Source: an uncultured Mediterraneibacter sp. (GTDB lineage: Bacteria > Bacillota > Clostridia > Lachnospirales > Lachnospiraceae). From it: a stretch of DNA of 55,110 nucleotides. This document shows positions 34,840-43,888 of the stretch, piece by piece; position 1 is the first letter of the stretch; every line of letters begins with the position of its first letter. Made by a program: the position numbers and the translations under genes. The notes beneath the pieces are model-generated. The model made no database searches. It had not been told where the DNA came from and was given only the letters and a program-made list of their open reading frames with translations. The stretch covers positions 1 to 55,110 of the forward strand of contig CALWFV010000020.1 of assembly GCA_944377745.1 (NCBI GenBank), read 5' to 3'.

Positions 34840-34868
34840 TTGACAATTTTTGCTGATAATTCTATAAT
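34840..34868 (+). promoter_or_regulatory. Consensus promoter of the importer-GH31 operon
   Basis: TTGACA (34840-34845), exactly 17 bases, then TATAAT (34863-34868): a full sigma-A consensus. Such a strong promoter needs tight repression, and the operator at 34877-34892 covers the transcription start. Confidence 0.9.
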
Positions 34869-34876
34869 CTTTTCAA

Positions 34877-34892
34877 ACGTTAGCGCTAACGT
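34877..34892. promoter_or_regulatory. LacI-family operator of the importer-GH31 operon
   Basis: A perfect 16-base palindrome, ACGTTAGCGCTAACGT, centred on CG as LacI-family sites are, begins 8 bases after the -10 box. The same core occurs at the divergent repressor promoter. Confidence 0.88.
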
Positions 34893-34921
34893 ACAGAGTA
34901 AAAGTTATCAGGAGGTGCAAT

Positions 34922-36304
34922 ATGAAACGTTTTCTTTCATTCTGCCTTGCCCTCGTCCTTGTCTTCTCCCTCGCCGGATGCAGCAGCGGCGGGAGTGAAA
35001 ACGGGACTTCCACAGGCAAACAGGACACACAGGCGGACAAAGGTATGGAAGTCATGGGCGACAATGTGACTTACGATCCCAACCATCTTGTCAACGACGG
35101 CGAGCCCATCACCATCGACTGGTGGGTCTGGGCTACAGAGGATATGTTCCGCAGTATCGCCGAGGCTTATCAGGAGATCCATCCCAACGTGACCATCAAC
35201 GTGATCAACAATCCCTGGGACGGCTTCTTTACCAAGCTCCCCCTTGCACTGCAGAGGGATGAGGAGGGACCCACGCTCTTTAATGTACATAACAGTTATG
35301 AGCATCTGCTCCTCAATTACATGGAGCCTTACGACATCGACACGGATGAGCTGATCGCGGATTATCCGTCCGCTTCGACCCATCTCATAGACGGAAACGT
35401 CTACTATATGGACTACGGTCTGTCCACCGGCATGTATTACTACAACAAAGATCTCTGGGCGGAAGCCGGGCTGACAGACGATGATATCCCGAAGACCTGG
35501 GACGAGTTCATCGAAGTGGCGCAGAAACTCACAAAGTTCGATGAAAACGGAAATATGGTCCAGGCGGGATATAACTACAACAACTATTTCAACTCCACCG
35601 TCATCGGTCTGAACTATCAGTTCGGAGACAACCTGTTCTCCGCGGACGGGAAAGAGTCGCTCGCAGACGGCGAGGGCATGAAGGAAGCCACCACCTTCCT
35701 GATCGACCTCTATGAGAAATATCATGTAGGGGACAAAGATTTCGGTACGAACTATGACCAGAGCTTCTATCAGGGACAGAGCGCGATGGTATTTGCATGG
35801 GGCTTCTTCGTGGGGAATCTCGCCACAAACGCTCCGGACATCAACTACGGTACTTTTGAGATCCCGACCCAGGACGGCGAAACGCCTTATGCATACTACC
35901 GCTACAACGGCGAGTCCACGCCCGGGATCAACAAGAACGCGACAGACGCCCAGAAGGAAGTGGCCCAGGATTTCATCCGCTTCTACCTTGCAAGCGACGA
36001 CGTACAGATCAAGCTCAGCCAGGACGGCGGTCTGATCCCGGCGAAATCCTCGCTCATGGACGCTCCGGAACTGAAAGATACGCCGATTGTCAGGACAGTC
36101 GGACCTCACATTGACCGCTATATCTGGCCGGGAGCAATGCCTTCCACCGTCGAGAACAACCTGAAGATCGCCGGGGAAGATATCCTCTATAACGGCAAGG
36201 ACGTGGCCGACGCGCTCAAGACCGCGGCTGATACGATCGACATCGACCTTGCAAACGCGGACTTCACTTCAAGTGAAAGTCTCTACGCTTACTACGAAGA
36301 GTAA
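34922..36304 (+). CDS. Sugar ABC transporter substrate-binding lipoprotein
   Basis: Extracellular binding protein of 460 residues: signal peptide with lipobox SLAGC (Cys20), then a Ser/Gly-rich linker and the two-lobed family 1 solute-binding fold. TIDWWVWATEDMFRSIAEAY near residue 60 and WDEFIEVAQKLTKFDENGN near residue 193 are typical. It delivers an oligosaccharide to the two permeases that follow at 15 and 13 bp spacing. ATG 34922 has CAGGAGGTG 6 bases upstream. The GH31 gene in the same unit suggests an alpha-linked glucoside or xyloside as cargo; this is inferred. Confidence 0.93.
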   Translation: MKRFLSFCLALVLVFSLAGCSSGGSENGTSTGKQDTQADKGMEVMGDNVTYDPNHLVNDGEPITIDWWVWATEDMFRSIAEAYQEIHPNVTINVINNPWDGFFTKLPLALQRDEEGPTLFNVHNSYEHLLLNYMEPYDIDTDELIADYPSASTHLIDGNVYYMDYGLSTGMYYYNKDLWAEAGLTDDDIPKTWDEFIEVAQKLTKFDENGNMVQAGYNYNNYFNSTVIGLNYQFGDNLFSADGKESLADGEGMKEATTFLIDLYEKYHVGDKDFGTNYDQSFYQGQSAMVFAWGFFVGNLATNAPDINYGTFEIPTQDGETPYAYYRYNGESTPGINKNATDAQKEVAQDFIRFYLASDDVQIKLSQDGGLIPAKSSLMDAPELKDTPIVRTVGPHIDRYIWPGAMPSTVENNLKIAGEDILYNGKDVADALKTAADTIDIDLANADFTSSESLYAYYEE

Positions 36305-36318
36305 AGGAGGGAAAAATT

Positions 36319-37197
36319 ATGTTTAAAAGAAGACCGCTTCAAAGTAAAAGCGAGGTCTGGATGCGGAATATCGCGATGGGATTCCTGATCATCTATATGA
36401 CGATCTTCCTGATCATCCCCGTGGTCATCGTGATCGCCGGAAGCTTCCACCAGTGGAACCCGCTGAACCAGACATATAACTGGATCGGGCTGGACAACTA
36501 TATCCGTATGTTCTCCTACCCGACATTCTGGCAGTCCATGGGCAATACCGTGCTCTTCTGCGTGATCGTCGTCTTCTTCCGGGTCGCGCTCGGACTGGCG
36601 ATCGCCTATGCTCTGAACTCAAAGCTGATGAAGCACAAGACACTGTTCCGCACGATTTTCTACATGCCTACCGTAACACCGCTGGTGGCAGTCGCGTATG
36701 TGTGGAAGATCATGTACAATCCGCAGTTCGGACTCATAGATAATCTCTTCGGGCTGGATATCAACTGGCTTTTTGACAGTAAATTCGCGCTTCCTGCCCT
36801 GATGGTGATGACGATCTGGAAGGATTTCGGTTACGCCGTGATCCTCTTCCTGTCCGGCCTGCTCTCCCTGCCGTCCGACTGCTATGAGTCGGCGAGCATC
36901 GACGGAGCGAATGCATGGCAGACCTTCCGCTACATCACACTGCCGCTGCTCAAACCGACCATGCTGTTCGTCGTAGTCACCTCGATCATCTCCTATCTGC
37001 AGGCATATGTGCCTGTGCTGGTCATGACCACAGGAGGCCCGGGAACTTCTACCTACTTAAGCTCCTACCTCGTCTACGACCAGGCGTTTAAACAGTACAA
37101 CTTCGGATTCGCGTCAGCTATCTCGCTGTTCATCCTGGTACTGACCGCGATATTTACCGTGATCTCGTTCAAGGTCACCGGCGCAAATGAAAGTTAA
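36319..37197 (+). CDS. Sugar ABC transporter permease (MalF/UgpA type)
   Basis: A 292-residue membrane protein with six helices. The conserved cytoplasmic loop that docks onto the ATPase reads YESASIDGANAWQTFRYITL near residue 193. Start ATG 36319 has AAAGGAGGG upstream. It sits between the binding protein and the second permease. No ATPase gene is in the operon. Confidence 0.93.
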   Translation: MFKRRPLQSKSEVWMRNIAMGFLIIYMTIFLIIPVVIVIAGSFHQWNPLNQTYNWIGLDNYIRMFSYPTFWQSMGNTVLFCVIVVFFRVALGLAIAYALNSKLMKHKTLFRTIFYMPTVTPLVAVAYVWKIMYNPQFGLIDNLFGLDINWLFDSKFALPALMVMTIWKDFGYAVILFLSGLLSLPSDCYESASIDGANAWQTFRYITLPLLKPTMLFVVVTSIISYLQAYVPVLVMTTGGPGTSTYLSSYLVYDQAFKQYNFGFASAISLFILVLTAIFTVISFKVTGANES

Positions 37198-37209
37198 GGG
37201 GGGCAGGTT

Positions 37210-38031
37210 ATGAAACACAAGATATTGAGAACAGCTTTATATATCGTACTAGCCCTGGTTGGAGTCATCACTGTCTTCCCGTTCGTGTGGATGGTGCTCT
37301 CCTCCTTTAAGACGAACGGCGAGATCCAGTCCATCGTACAGACGCTGCTCCCGCAGGAGGCGATCGTTGACAACTACATGAACCTTCAGCAGACTTTTGA
37401 TTTCCTCAGATATTTCATGAACAGTATCTTCATTGCAGTTGTAGTCACTGTGATCGTCATCTACACAAGCTGCCTGTGCGGATATGTGCTCGGGAAATAT
37501 CAGTTTAAAGGAAAAAACGTCATCTTCGGCTTTGTCATGATGACCATGATGGTCCCCTGGTCAGTGACCATCATCCCGAGATATACCATGTTCATGGAGG
37601 CGGGGCTTCAGGATACCTATATCTCCCTGATCCTTCCGGTCATGGTCAGCGGCTTCGGCATCTTTATGATGAAACAGAACATGGAGTCCATACCGGACGA
37701 GCTGATCGAAGCGGCAAGGATGGACGGCTCCAACGAGTTCCAGACCTTCCATAAACTGGTGCTTCCGCTGTGCAAAAACGGGATCTCGGCTATCGCCATC
37801 TTCCAGTTCCTCTGGGTGTGGGAGGATTACCTCTGGCCGTACCTGATGATCGACAGTGAAAAGAAACAGCTCCTTGCCGTAGGGCTTACCCTGTTCAACG
37901 GCCGTTACTCTACAGATTACGGCGGACTGTTCGCAGCGACCACGATCTCGATCCTGCCTGTCATCATCGTTTACGTTATCTTCCAGAAACGCTTCGTTGC
38001 AGGTGTTGCAGCCGGAGCGGTGAAAGGTTAA
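37210..38031 (+). CDS. Sugar ABC transporter permease (MalG/UgpE type)
   Basis: A 273-residue permease, six membrane helices, with the docking loop IEAARMDGSNEFQTFHKLVL near residue 160 and the family ending KRFVAGVAAGAVKG. It pairs with the preceding MalF-type permease. ATG 37210 follows GGGGGGCAGG, a fairly weak site, suggesting translation coupled to the gene before. A stable hairpin separates it from GH31. Confidence 0.93.
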   Translation: MKHKILRTALYIVLALVGVITVFPFVWMVLSSFKTNGEIQSIVQTLLPQEAIVDNYMNLQQTFDFLRYFMNSIFIAVVVTVIVIYTSCLCGYVLGKYQFKGKNVIFGFVMMTMMVPWSVTIIPRYTMFMEAGLQDTYISLILPVMVSGFGIFMMKQNMESIPDELIEAARMDGSNEFQTFHKLVLPLCKNGISAIAIFQFLWVWEDYLWPYLMIDSEKKQLLAVGLTLFNGRYSTDYGGLFAATTISILPVIIVYVIFQKRFVAGVAAGAVKG

Positions 38032-38040
38032 TATAGATCC

Positions 38041-38087
38041 TGCGCTTCCGGCAGCCCGGACTGTCCTCCCCGACTGCCGGAAGCGCA
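38041..38087 (+). other. Stable hairpin inside the operon, between the MalG-type permease and GH31 genes
   Basis: Fourteen-base arms TGCGCTTCCGGCAG (38041-38054) and CTGCCGGAAGCGCA (38074-38087) with a 19-base loop. No T run follows on the plus strand, so full termination is unlikely. Such stems often stabilise the upstream message and lower expression of the downstream gene. Confidence 0.55.
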
Positions 38088-38140
38088 CACAAAACTGCAG
38101 ACATCACTGAAAAAGACATCATCGAAAGGAGAAGCTCATC

Positions 38141-40528
38141 ATGAGACCAGAATTGATCGCAGAAACCCATCCGGAAACACTGCCGGAAAATATAGTAAAA
38201 GGGGACTGCTGGCGCATCAGCGTCCTGACAGAAAGCCTTCTGAGGCTGGAGTATTCCCCGGACGGCGTCTTTGAAGACCGCGCCACTCAGTCCGTGTGGA
38301 ACCGGGATTTCCCCGAAACATCATTTCAGTGCATCGAGACGGAGGATTCTCTTGAGATCCTTACATCGAAGGCGCATCTGATCTACAACAAAAAAGAGTT
38401 TTCTCCCAATGGTCTGTCCATCCAGGCGATCGGGGATTACAGCGCATACCACAGTATCTGGCACTACAGAGAAGATTTTCAGGATCTGGGCGGGACAGCC
38501 CGCACCCTGGACGAATCCAACGGTCCCATTCCTCTGGGGCACGGCATCATCAGCCGGAACGGATTCTCTGTGATGGACGACAGCCGTTCTCTTGCCCTTC
38601 GCGCGGACGGATGGGTAGAGCCCCGGAGAGAGGGCTGCATCGATATCTATTTCTGGGCTTACGGCCACGATTATCTTCAGGCGCTGAAAGACTTCTGCCA
38701 TCTGTGCGGGAAGGCCCCCATGGTCCCGAGATACGCTCTGGGCAACTGGTGGAGCCGCTATTACAAGTACACGGAGAAATCTTACAAGGCTCTGATGGAA
38801 CGGTTTGAAAAAGAAGATATTCCTTTCTCTATCGCAGTGGTCGACATGGACTGGCACCTTGTGGATATCGATCCGAAATACGGAAGCGGCTGGACCGGAT
38901 ATACTTGGAACCGGGATTTCTTCCCCGACCCGGAGGGCTTCATGAAATGGCTCCATGACCGGAACATGCACATCACACTGAACCTTCATCCCGCCGACGG
39001 GATCCGCGCCTTCGAGGACGCCTATCCCCGGATGGCGGAGGCGATGGGGATCGACCCGAAGACAGAGCAGCCGGTCGTGTTTGATATATCAGATCCGCAT
39101 TTCCTTGAGGCGGCCTTTGAACATGTCCTTCATCCGGAGGAAGAAAAAGGGGTCGACTTCTGGTGGATCGACTGGCAGTCCGGAGGGATCAGCAAGGTCG
39201 AAGGACTGGATCCCCTGTGGATGCTGAACCATTATCACTATCTGGACAACGGAAGAGACGGGAAACGTCCCATGACGTTCTCCAGATATGCGGGGCCGGG
39301 GAGCCACCGGTACCCTGTCGGATTCTCAGGAGATACGATCATCACATGGGAATCCCTTGACTTCCAGCCGTATTTTACGGCCACGGCGTCAAACATCGGC
39401 TACGGTATGTGGAGCCATGACATCGGCGGCCACATGATGGGGTACAAGGACGACGAGATGGCGGGAAGATGGCTTCAGTTCGGCGTGTTCTCCCCGATCA
39501 TGCGCCTGCACTCCAGCAGCAGCGAGTTCAACGGCAAGGAGCCCTGGCGCTACAAACCGGAGATCTGTTCCATGATGGAGGATTTCCTGAGACTGCGCCA
39601 CCGTCTCATCCCCTATCTCTACACCATGGACCATCGGGCATACGAGGAGGATATCCCGCTGATGCTGCCGATGTACTATGACTATCCTGAGAGAGAGGAA
39701 GCATACCATGTTCCAGGCGAGTATGCCTTCGGAAGCGAACTGATCGCCGCTCCGGTCACAACACCCCGGATCTCCGGGCTGAATGTGGCAAAGACAAAGG
39801 TGTGGCTCCCTGACGGGATCTTCTACGATATCTTCACAGAGCGGAAGTATCGTGGAAACCGGACTATCATGATGTATCGCGGTATCAATTCCATTCCTGT
39901 CCTTGCAAAGGCAGGCGCCATTATCCCGACAACCGACGATATCCATGACGCGGGGAGCAACCCGGAGAGCCTGTGCATCCACGTCTACGCCGGAGCGGAC
40001 GGACACTTCACCCTCTATGAGGACGACAATATTTCCGAGGACTACAAGAAGGGCGTCTGCGTGACCACCGACCTTGCTTTCTCCTGGGGAACCGATGCCG
40101 AATTCGTGATCGGGGGAGCACAGGGAACAGCCGGGCTGATCCCGGAAAAGCGGACCTTCGCCGTAAAGATCCACGGGGTAACGTCCTGCGAAAACCGTGT
40201 CTCCGTATTCGTGAACGGATTCACCGACGCTCCCGACAGCCATCCTTCCTATGATCCGAATACCCGCACGCTCACCTGCACCCTGGAGGATATCCCCTCC
40301 GACGCGCGGGTCCGCATTCTCGTGAAGGATGTATCGGAAGCAGAAAACGACATGGTCAAAGAGGCATTCGATTTCCTGAACCAGGCGGAGATCTCCTTCG
40401 TCCTGAAGGATACGCTGTACCACCTGATCGAAAACGCCGGGGACCGCACGATCCTGCTGTCCCAGCTCCAGACAATGGAACTGGACCCGGATCTGCTGGG
40501 AGCTCTGACAGAGATCATTACCGCATAG
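38141..40528 (+). CDS. GH31 family alpha-glycosidase
   Basis: Cytoplasmic glycosidase of 795 residues without signal peptide. The catalytic nucleophile is Asp in FWWIDWQSGG near residue 343 and the acid/base Asp is in VGFSGDT near residue 397; MWSHDIGGHMMG and PIMRLHSSSS are further GH31 blocks. N-terminal beta-sandwich (to about residue 190) and two C-terminal sandwiches (from about residue 560) complete the fold. An extra helical tail of about 65 residues follows. Likely activity is alpha-glucosidase or alpha-xylosidase; other GH31 specificities are possible. AAAGGAG lies upstream of ATG 38141. It is the last gene of the LacI-controlled operon and would hydrolyse the imported sugar. Confidence 0.93.
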   Translation: MRPELIAETHPETLPENIVKGDCWRISVLTESLLRLEYSPDGVFEDRATQSVWNRDFPETSFQCIETEDSLEILTSKAHLIYNKKEFSPNGLSIQAIGDYSAYHSIWHYREDFQDLGGTARTLDESNGPIPLGHGIISRNGFSVMDDSRSLALRADGWVEPRREGCIDIYFWAYGHDYLQALKDFCHLCGKAPMVPRYALGNWWSRYYKYTEKSYKALMERFEKEDIPFSIAVVDMDWHLVDIDPKYGSGWTGYTWNRDFFPDPEGFMKWLHDRNMHITLNLHPADGIRAFEDAYPRMAEAMGIDPKTEQPVVFDISDPHFLEAAFEHVLHPEEEKGVDFWWIDWQSGGISKVEGLDPLWMLNHYHYLDNGRDGKRPMTFSRYAGPGSHRYPVGFSGDTIITWESLDFQPYFTATASNIGYGMWSHDIGGHMMGYKDDEMAGRWLQFGVFSPIMRLHSSSSEFNGKEPWRYKPEICSMMEDFLRLRHRLIPYLYTMDHRAYEEDIPLMLPMYYDYPEREEAYHVPGEYAFGSELIAAPVTTPRISGLNVAKTKVWLPDGIFYDIFTERKYRGNRTIMMYRGINSIPVLAKAGAIIPTTDDIHDAGSNPESLCIHVYAGADGHFTLYEDDNISEDYKKGVCVTTDLAFSWGTDAEFVIGGAQGTAGLIPEKRTFAVKIHGVTSCENRVSVFVNGFTDAPDSHPSYDPNTRTLTCTLEDIPSDARVRILVKDVSEAENDMVKEAFDFLNQAEISFVLKDTLYHLIENAGDRTILLSQLQTMELDPDLLGALTEIITA

Positions 40529-40534
40529 CCGATC

Positions 40535-40570
40535 AAGGCGCGCCGGATATCCGGCGCGCCTTTTCCCTTT
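40535..40570. terminator. Bidirectional terminator between GH31 and AraC genes
   Basis: A perfect 28-base palindrome (40535-40562), AAGGCGCGCCGGAT and its inverse, flanked by a T run on the plus strand. It serves the two convergent genes. Confidence 0.9.
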
Positions 40571-40585
40571 CTCTGGGCAGGCATC

Positions 40586-41812
40586 TTATATGGAAATGCT
40601 GTTTCTGTACTCTTTTGGTGTTTTCCCGACTGCCGCCTTAAACAGGCGGGTAAAGTAATTCACATCCGGGATCCCGCAACGCTGCGCAATGGTCTGTATC
40701 TGGAGCCGGGTGGAGTTTAAAAGAAAGACTGCCTGCTCGATCCGCTTGCCGTTTACGTATTCAGTCAGCGTCTTTCCTGTCTCTTTCCTGAAAAGATTGG
40801 AGAGATAGCTGGCATTTACTCCCAGTTCCGCCGCCTGGACCTTAAGGCTCAGATCCGCGGTCAGGTCCAGGTCGATCCGGGTCAGGACCTTTCGCACCAG
40901 CAGGGAATAATCCTTCATGGAGTGGTTCGTCACCAGTAAGCAGTATTTCCGTACCATCTCCCTGCTGAGCAGAATCATTCCCTTCTCCGAGGTAAGCTGT
41001 TCTATCTTCCGGGCAAATCCGGAGGACAGTTCATCGATATGGATCGGATGAACATCTGCGCTTTCCACCGCTTTTCTCAGAAGAGTGTTCAGGATGATCA
41101 GATAATTCTTGGCATTTCTCAGTCTGTCCGGCGTCCGGCGTTCCATCCACTGGAGTGCGAAGCCGTTCATAAACGCCTCGGCTCTGTGAGACTGTCCTTT
41201 CGCCACCGCCTGGATCAGCCGGTTCTCCTCATCATATCTCTCCTCCATGATCTTCATCATCTGCTGTGGCTCTTCTGCCATGCGATCATTCCGTCCATCT
41301 GCAGTTTTAAAATCAACAGATCCCATGCCTTCCATATCCTGGAGCCAGAAATCATCCATGCTTCCCCAAATGCGCTCGCCAAACGCATTTACAATAGAAA
41401 GCAGCACGCTCTCATCAATGATCCGGGGCAGTCCCATGTAAAACTGTTCCAGACGGCGGTACTGGTCCTGAGGAAAAGAAATTTGTTCTGCAATATCAAG
41501 GATCATCTCCCGCGACAGTTCCGTAAGCATATAAGGACCGATGAGCAGGAATTCTTCTTCCTCCGTCTCCGGAAAACGGAAAAACAGATACCGGTACATG
41601 CAGGAAGAACTGATCCTATATACAACATTGTCCTCATACCTGTCCGCCTCCTGCCAAAAACGGGACATACAATCTTCTTTCTGCCTGCCCAGACGATAAA
41701 GTCCCAGCGAACTCTCCGGAAGCTGCTCTGTCTCCCTGGTTATGACCGTATATGTAAGATGAAAATTTTCCAACAGCTTTTTGAAAAACTCAAACTCGGC
41801 TCCATATGTCAT
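40586..41812 (-). CDS. AraC-family transcriptional regulator (408 residues, large N-terminal sensor)
   Basis: The C-terminal about 100 residues form the two helix-turn-helix AraC domain (VQAAELGVNASYLSNLFRKE and IQTIAQRCGIPDVNYFTRLF). The about 300-residue N-terminal part is helical and not a cupin; it looks like the sensor half of large Firmicute AraC regulators that answer to sugars. ATG 41812 has AAGGAG upstream. It is divergent from beta-glucuronidase across 255 bp and is the obvious candidate activator of that gene, perhaps sensing a glucuronide. Confidence 0.85.
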   Translation of the reverse strand: MTYGAEFEFFKKLLENFHLTYTVITRETEQLPESSLGLYRLGRQKEDCMSRFWQEADRYEDNVVYRISSSCMYRYLFFRFPETEEEEFLLIGPYMLTELSREMILDIAEQISFPQDQYRRLEQFYMGLPRIIDESVLLSIVNAFGERIWGSMDDFWLQDMEGMGSVDFKTADGRNDRMAEEPQQMMKIMEERYDEENRLIQAVAKGQSHRAEAFMNGFALQWMERRTPDRLRNAKNYLIILNTLLRKAVESADVHPIHIDELSSGFARKIEQLTSEKGMILLSREMVRKYCLLVTNHSMKDYSLLVRKVLTRIDLDLTADLSLKVQAAELGVNASYLSNLFRKETGKTLTEYVNGKRIEQAVFLLNSTRLQIQTIAQRCGIPDVNYFTRLFKAAVGKTPKEYRNSISI

Positions 41813-42067
41813 TTCATTCTGCTCCTTCTGCTTTTCAATAACTAAATGATCGCCCTATTCTTCTCCATTATCATACAATTTTTAGGATAGTTCAATAATG
41901 AATAAAAAATATGCGAGAATACCCAAAAATTTTCCTCACTGCATGATCCGGAATACCGTATACTTATGTTCAGTATCCGGACAGCAGCCACAGAAATCAA
42001 GGACGCCGCTGCATCGCAAAAGCGTCGGGCTGCCGTCCCCAAAGCATTCAAGAAGGAGGTAACTGCA
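41813..42067. promoter_or_regulatory. Divergent control region between the AraC gene and beta-glucuronidase
   Basis: A TATACT -10 box (41959-41964) lies about 100 bases upstream of the beta-glucuronidase start, without a recognisable -35 box, as expected for an activated promoter. Two copies of TCCGGA, at about 41946 and 41975, flank it and may belong to an activator site. Nothing else stands out. Confidence 0.35.
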
Positions 42068-43885
42068 ATGCTTAACCATTCAATGCTGTATCCCCGTGAA
42101 TCTGTATCACGCCGCGCCGTTTCTCTGGACGGTATGTGGAAATTCTCTCTGGACTGGAATTCCGACGGAGAGAGTAAAAGCTGGCAGGAAGGAATCCCCG
42201 GAGATGATATGATCCCCGTGCCTGCAAGTTTTCAGGATTTTTATACAGACAAAGACATCCGCGAATATGCCGGAGATCTCTGGTATGAAAAAGATATATT
42301 CGTTCCCGGAGAGTGGAAAGGAAAACAGGTCCTTGTCCGCTTCGGTGCCGCAACCCACCGCGCAGTCGTATATGTAAACGGGATAAAGACCGCGGAACAC
42401 GAAGGCGGATTTCTTCCGTTCTGTGCGGATGTGACTGATATTGTCCGCTACAACGCATATAACAAAGTAGTGGTCAAGGTCAACAACGAGCTGACCGTGA
42501 CAAACATCCCCTGCGGTCAGACCGTCACACTTCCTACCGGAAAGAAAATGTGTAAGCCCTACTTCGATTTCTTCAACTATTCCGGTCTGCAGAGATCCGT
42601 CTGGCTGACAGCGCTTCCGAAGGAATCTGTGTTTGACATTGACACAGTCAACGAACTGTGCGGTCAGGATGCAAAGGTATCCTATAAAGTCAGGACGACC
42701 GGGGAGCATCCGGTCACTGTAGAACTTCTTGACGCAGAGGGGAACCGCGTGGCGTCCTGCGACGGAAAAGAAGGAGTGCTGGAAGTAAAAGACGCTCATC
42801 TCTGGAAGGTGCGCAACGCTTATCTGTACCGCATGGTGGTCCGCATCGTAGATGAAGGCGAGGTTCTGGATGAATACGCTCAGGCGATCGGTATCCGCAC
42901 CGTGGAGGTGAAAGGAACAAGCATCCTTATAAACGGAGAACCGGTCTATCTCAGGGGATTCGGCAAACATGAGGACAGCGATATCGTCGGCCGCGGTTTC
43001 AATATCGGTGTGATGAAGAGAGATTTTGAGCTGATGAAATGGATCGGTGCAAATTCCTTCCGTACATCCCACTATCCCTACAGCGAAGAGATTTACCAGA
43101 TGGCTGACCGGGAAGGCTTCCTCATCATCGACGAGGTGCCCGCAGTCGGACTGTTCGAGAGTCTGATGAACTTCATGGAGGCGAGCACTGGAAAGCAGAC
43201 CGCATTCTTTGAGAAAGAGACGACTCCGATCCTGCTCCAGGCACATCTGCGCGCTGTGGAGGAGATGATCACAAGAGATAAAAACCATCCCAGTGTCATC
43301 GCATGGAGCCTCTTAAATGAGCCGGAGACCACAAGCGACGCGGCAGTTCCTTATTTTAAAGAAGTCTTTGACAGAGCGCGGGAACTGGATCCGCAGAAGC
43401 GCCCCCGCACCTTTGCACTGGTAATGAACTCCACTCCAGACAAGTGCAAGTGCTACCAGTTCAGCGACATCATCGCGCTGAACCGCTACTATGGCTGGTA
43501 TGTGAGCGGCGGCTACGACATCTCCACCGCAGAAGTACTCTTCCGTCAGGAAATGGATGCATGGAAAGCCCTGGATCTGAACAAACCGTTTATCTTCACC
43601 GAGTACGGCGCGGACACGCTTGCATCAGAGCACAAGCTCCCCTCCGTTATGTGGAGCCAGGAATATCAGGCGGAATACCTGACGATGAATAATGAGGTAT
43701 TCGATTCCTACGACTTTATCAAAGGCGAACAGATCTGGAACTTTGCCGACTTCCAGACCACAGAAGGGATCATGCGCGTTAATGGCAATAAGAAGGGCGT
43801 GTTCACGCGTCAGCGTCAGCCCAAGGACATTGCCTATAAATTAAAAGAGCGCTGGGAGAGCCTTCCGCTCGGATATAAAGGCTGA
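42068..43885 (+). CDS. uidA: Beta-glucuronidase (GH2)
   Basis: Cytoplasmic enzyme of 605 residues that removes glucuronic acid from conjugates. The acid/base is Glu in LLNEPE near residue 418 and the nucleophile is Glu in FTEYGADT near residue 511. The glucuronide-specific NxK motif is present in VNGNKKGVFTRQRQPK near residue 574, which separates it from beta-galactosidases. The active-site loop after DEVPAVGLF (about residues 360-380) is about as long as loop 1 of the E. coli enzyme. ATG 42068 follows AAGGAGG by about 8 bases. Divergent from an AraC regulator, convergent with the GH78 gene. No glucuronide transporter is adjacent. Confidence 0.95.
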   Translation: MLNHSMLYPRESVSRRAVSLDGMWKFSLDWNSDGESKSWQEGIPGDDMIPVPASFQDFYTDKDIREYAGDLWYEKDIFVPGEWKGKQVLVRFGAATHRAVVYVNGIKTAEHEGGFLPFCADVTDIVRYNAYNKVVVKVNNELTVTNIPCGQTVTLPTGKKMCKPYFDFFNYSGLQRSVWLTALPKESVFDIDTVNELCGQDAKVSYKVRTTGEHPVTVELLDAEGNRVASCDGKEGVLEVKDAHLWKVRNAYLYRMVVRIVDEGEVLDEYAQAIGIRTVEVKGTSILINGEPVYLRGFGKHEDSDIVGRGFNIGVMKRDFELMKWIGANSFRTSHYPYSEEIYQMADREGFLIIDEVPAVGLFESLMNFMEASTGKQTAFFEKETTPILLQAHLRAVEEMITRDKNHPSVIAWSLLNEPETTSDAAVPYFKEVFDRARELDPQKRPRTFALVMNSTPDKCKCYQFSDIIALNRYYGWYVSGGYDISTAEVLFRQEMDAWKALDLNKPFIFTEYGADTLASEHKLPSVMWSQEYQAEYLTMNNEVFDSYDFIKGEQIWNFADFQTTEGIMRVNGNKKGVFTRQRQPKDIAYKLKERWESLPLGYKG

Positions 43886-43888
43886 AAC

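Noticed and set aside
34937-36109. A 390-codon minus-strand frame opposite the sugar-binding lipoprotein
   Set aside because: Antisense shadow; the plus-strand gene has a signal peptide, promoter, operator and operon context.
42107-43288. A 393-codon minus-strand frame opposite beta-glucuronidase
   Set aside because: Antisense shadow of a gene with all catalytic motifs; no start signal.
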